Source: CAWKZT01 sp963854565
GTDB lineage: Bacteria > Actinomycetota > Acidimicrobiia > Acidimicrobiales > JAHEJN01
Direction: 5' to 3'
Length of the DNA stretch: 6,007 bases
Assembly (NCBI GenBank): GCA_963854565.1
Contig: CAWKZT010000111.1
Coordinates: 1-6,007, forward strand
The translations under genes and the position numbers were made by a program. Numbering within the stretch: the first letter of the stretch is position 1; the number at the start of each line of letters is the position of its first letter. The notes under the pieces were generated by a model, which saw only the letters and a list, made by a program, of their open reading frames with translations, was not told where the DNA came from and ran no database searches. This document shows, piece after piece, positions 5,467 to 6,007 of this stretch.

Positions 5467-5520
5467 GCCGTCTCCTATGCAACAACAACGAGCCCCACGG
5501 GGCGCAAACAAGGAGACAGC
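5467..5520 (+). promoter_or_regulatory. Leader hairpin that can sequester the SD of the secreted-protein gene
   Basis: GCCGTCTCCT (5467-5476) can pair with AGGAGACAGC (5511-5520): nine of ten positions are Watson-Crick pairs with one C-A mismatch. The 3' arm contains nearly all of the SD AAGGAG (5510-5515). The 34-base loop holds a CAA-rich run (5480-5489) and a small GC hairpin GCCC-CACG-GGGC (5492-5503). If transcription starts upstream of 5467, the ribosome site would be hidden in the folded state, as in thermosensors or ligand- or protein-controlled leaders. No start site is proven; weak plus-strand -10 candidates are TAGATT (5428-5433) and TAAGGA (5449-5454). It matches no riboswitch class I recognise. 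Confidence 0.5.
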
Positions 5521-5523
5521 CTC

Positions 5524-6007
5524 ATGGCTGCCACAACAAACACCAAGACATTTACCAAGATCCTCACCAGCCTGGCGGCCCTGCCAATCGCTCTGACCGG
5601 ACTTGGTCTCACCGCCGCTCCAGCCAGTGCTGTACCACAGATTGACCCGGGCATTTTCGACTTGGAGCTGCCCACAGAGTGGTTTAACGAGGTGCCCGAT
5701 TTCGAGTTGCCCTCCCTTACCGTCGAGGTAGTCGTGGACTGCGAAGCTGACCCGCAGGTAACGGTCGACATCACTAATACGACCAGCAGTTTGGTCTGGG
5801 TTGAGGTATTCGCCGACGGCGAGAAGGTCGATGCCCCGCTGGTTGGTACTCACCACACCCAACGCATCGAGTTGGACTTCGCCGAGAATGAAAGCAAAGA
5901 GATTCGGGTTGACCAGAGCACCCTCCCTATTTTCGAAGACACCGTCGAACTCGATTGTGTACTTTCTGCACCCAGCTACGAGATTCTCGAAAACTGCGAC
6001 ACCGGGC
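5524..6007 (+). CDS. Secreted, highly acidic protein of unknown function, 3'-truncated
   Basis: The reading frame is open from the ATG at 5524 to the window end (161 full codons). AAGGAG stands eight bases before the ATG. Residues 1-36 form a Sec signal peptide: lysines 8 and 12, a hydrophobic stretch (about 13-32), and a type I peptidase site ASA (34-36) before Val37. There is no lipobox cysteine. The visible mature part (37-161) is extremely acidic, with 29 Asp/Glu against 4 Lys/Arg. It opens with FDLELP and FELPSL segments, then alternating beta-type strands (LTVEVVVDCEAD, VTVDITNTTSSLVWVEVFADG), resembling an Ig-like sandwich. Cys73 and Cys145 bracket this region and could form its disulfide; Cys158 starts what may be the next unit. 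I do not recognise the family. It could be a cell-surface or extracellular protein, perhaps with repeats downstream. It is divergent from the crotonase gene, 107 bases away. Confidence 0.85.
   Translation, partial: MAATTNTKTFTKILTSLAALPIALTGLGLTAAPASAVPQIDPGIFDLELPTEWFNEVPDFELPSLTVEVVVDCEADPQVTVDITNTTSSLVWVEVFADGEKVDAPLVGTHHTQRIELDFAENESKEIRVDQSTLPIFEDTVELDCVLSAPSYEILENCDTG

Noticed and set aside
5417..5488. TTG-initiated extension of the crotonase gene
   Set aside because: The added 24 residues are unlike the family and would span the candidate promoter and the divergent leader.
5477..5596. Short upstream ORF (ATG at 5477, 39 codons, starting MQQQRAPRG) overlapping the start of the secreted-protein gene
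   Set aside because: No SD precedes it and its codons look random. It overlaps the real gene in another frame. Leaderless translation is conceivable, but the start site is unknown.

Overview
The window looks like chromosomal DNA from a moderately GC-rich (about 55-60% by eye) actinobacterium. Three things point there: the tight ilvB-ilvN-ilvC gene order with a GTG start on ilvC, the mycobacterial flavour of the acetolactate synthase sequences, and two minus-strand genes that lack a Shine-Dalgarno (SD) sequence but have a TANNNT -10 box placed for leaderless transcription. A lineage such as Acidimicrobiia would fit, but that is a guess from sequence style. I see no mobile element, tRNA, rRNA, CRISPR array or phage gene.

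Positions 1-3292 (plus strand) hold the branched-chain amino acid operon. It has ilvB (acetolactate synthase catalytic subunit, missing its 5' end), ilvN (valine-responsive regulatory subunit, start overlapping the ilvB stop by one base) and ilvC (class I ketol-acid reductoisomerase, 47 bases further on with its own SD). Together they condense pyruvate, or pyruvate plus 2-oxobutyrate, and convert the product to the dihydroxy acid precursors of valine, leucine and isoleucine.

Positions 3295-5416 (minus strand) hold three genes, in transcription order: a crotonase/enoyl-CoA hydratase-family enzyme, a small cysteine-free ArsR-type repressor, and a class II aldolase/adducin-family protein. The aldolase gene converges on ilvC with only two bases between the stop codons. 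The order suggests a small catabolic or acyl-CoA-related module, but no substrate can be named. The crotonase and aldolase genes each have a candidate leaderless promoter. The repressor gene has a normal SD and a palindrome-like candidate operator.

Positions 5417-5523 form a compact divergent intergenic region. It carries the crotonase promoter and, on the plus strand, a leader that can fold so that the SD of the next gene is fully paired. Positions 5524-6007 hold the first 161 codons of a secreted, very acidic protein with a clear signal peptide and three cysteines; it runs off the window.

Most of the window is ordinary metabolism. The best leads are the SD-sequestering leader of the secreted protein, the loss of the canonical catalytic glutamate position in the aldolase-fold protein, and the orphan ArsR regulator with its repeated octamer. 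I do not see a convincing new multi-gene system.
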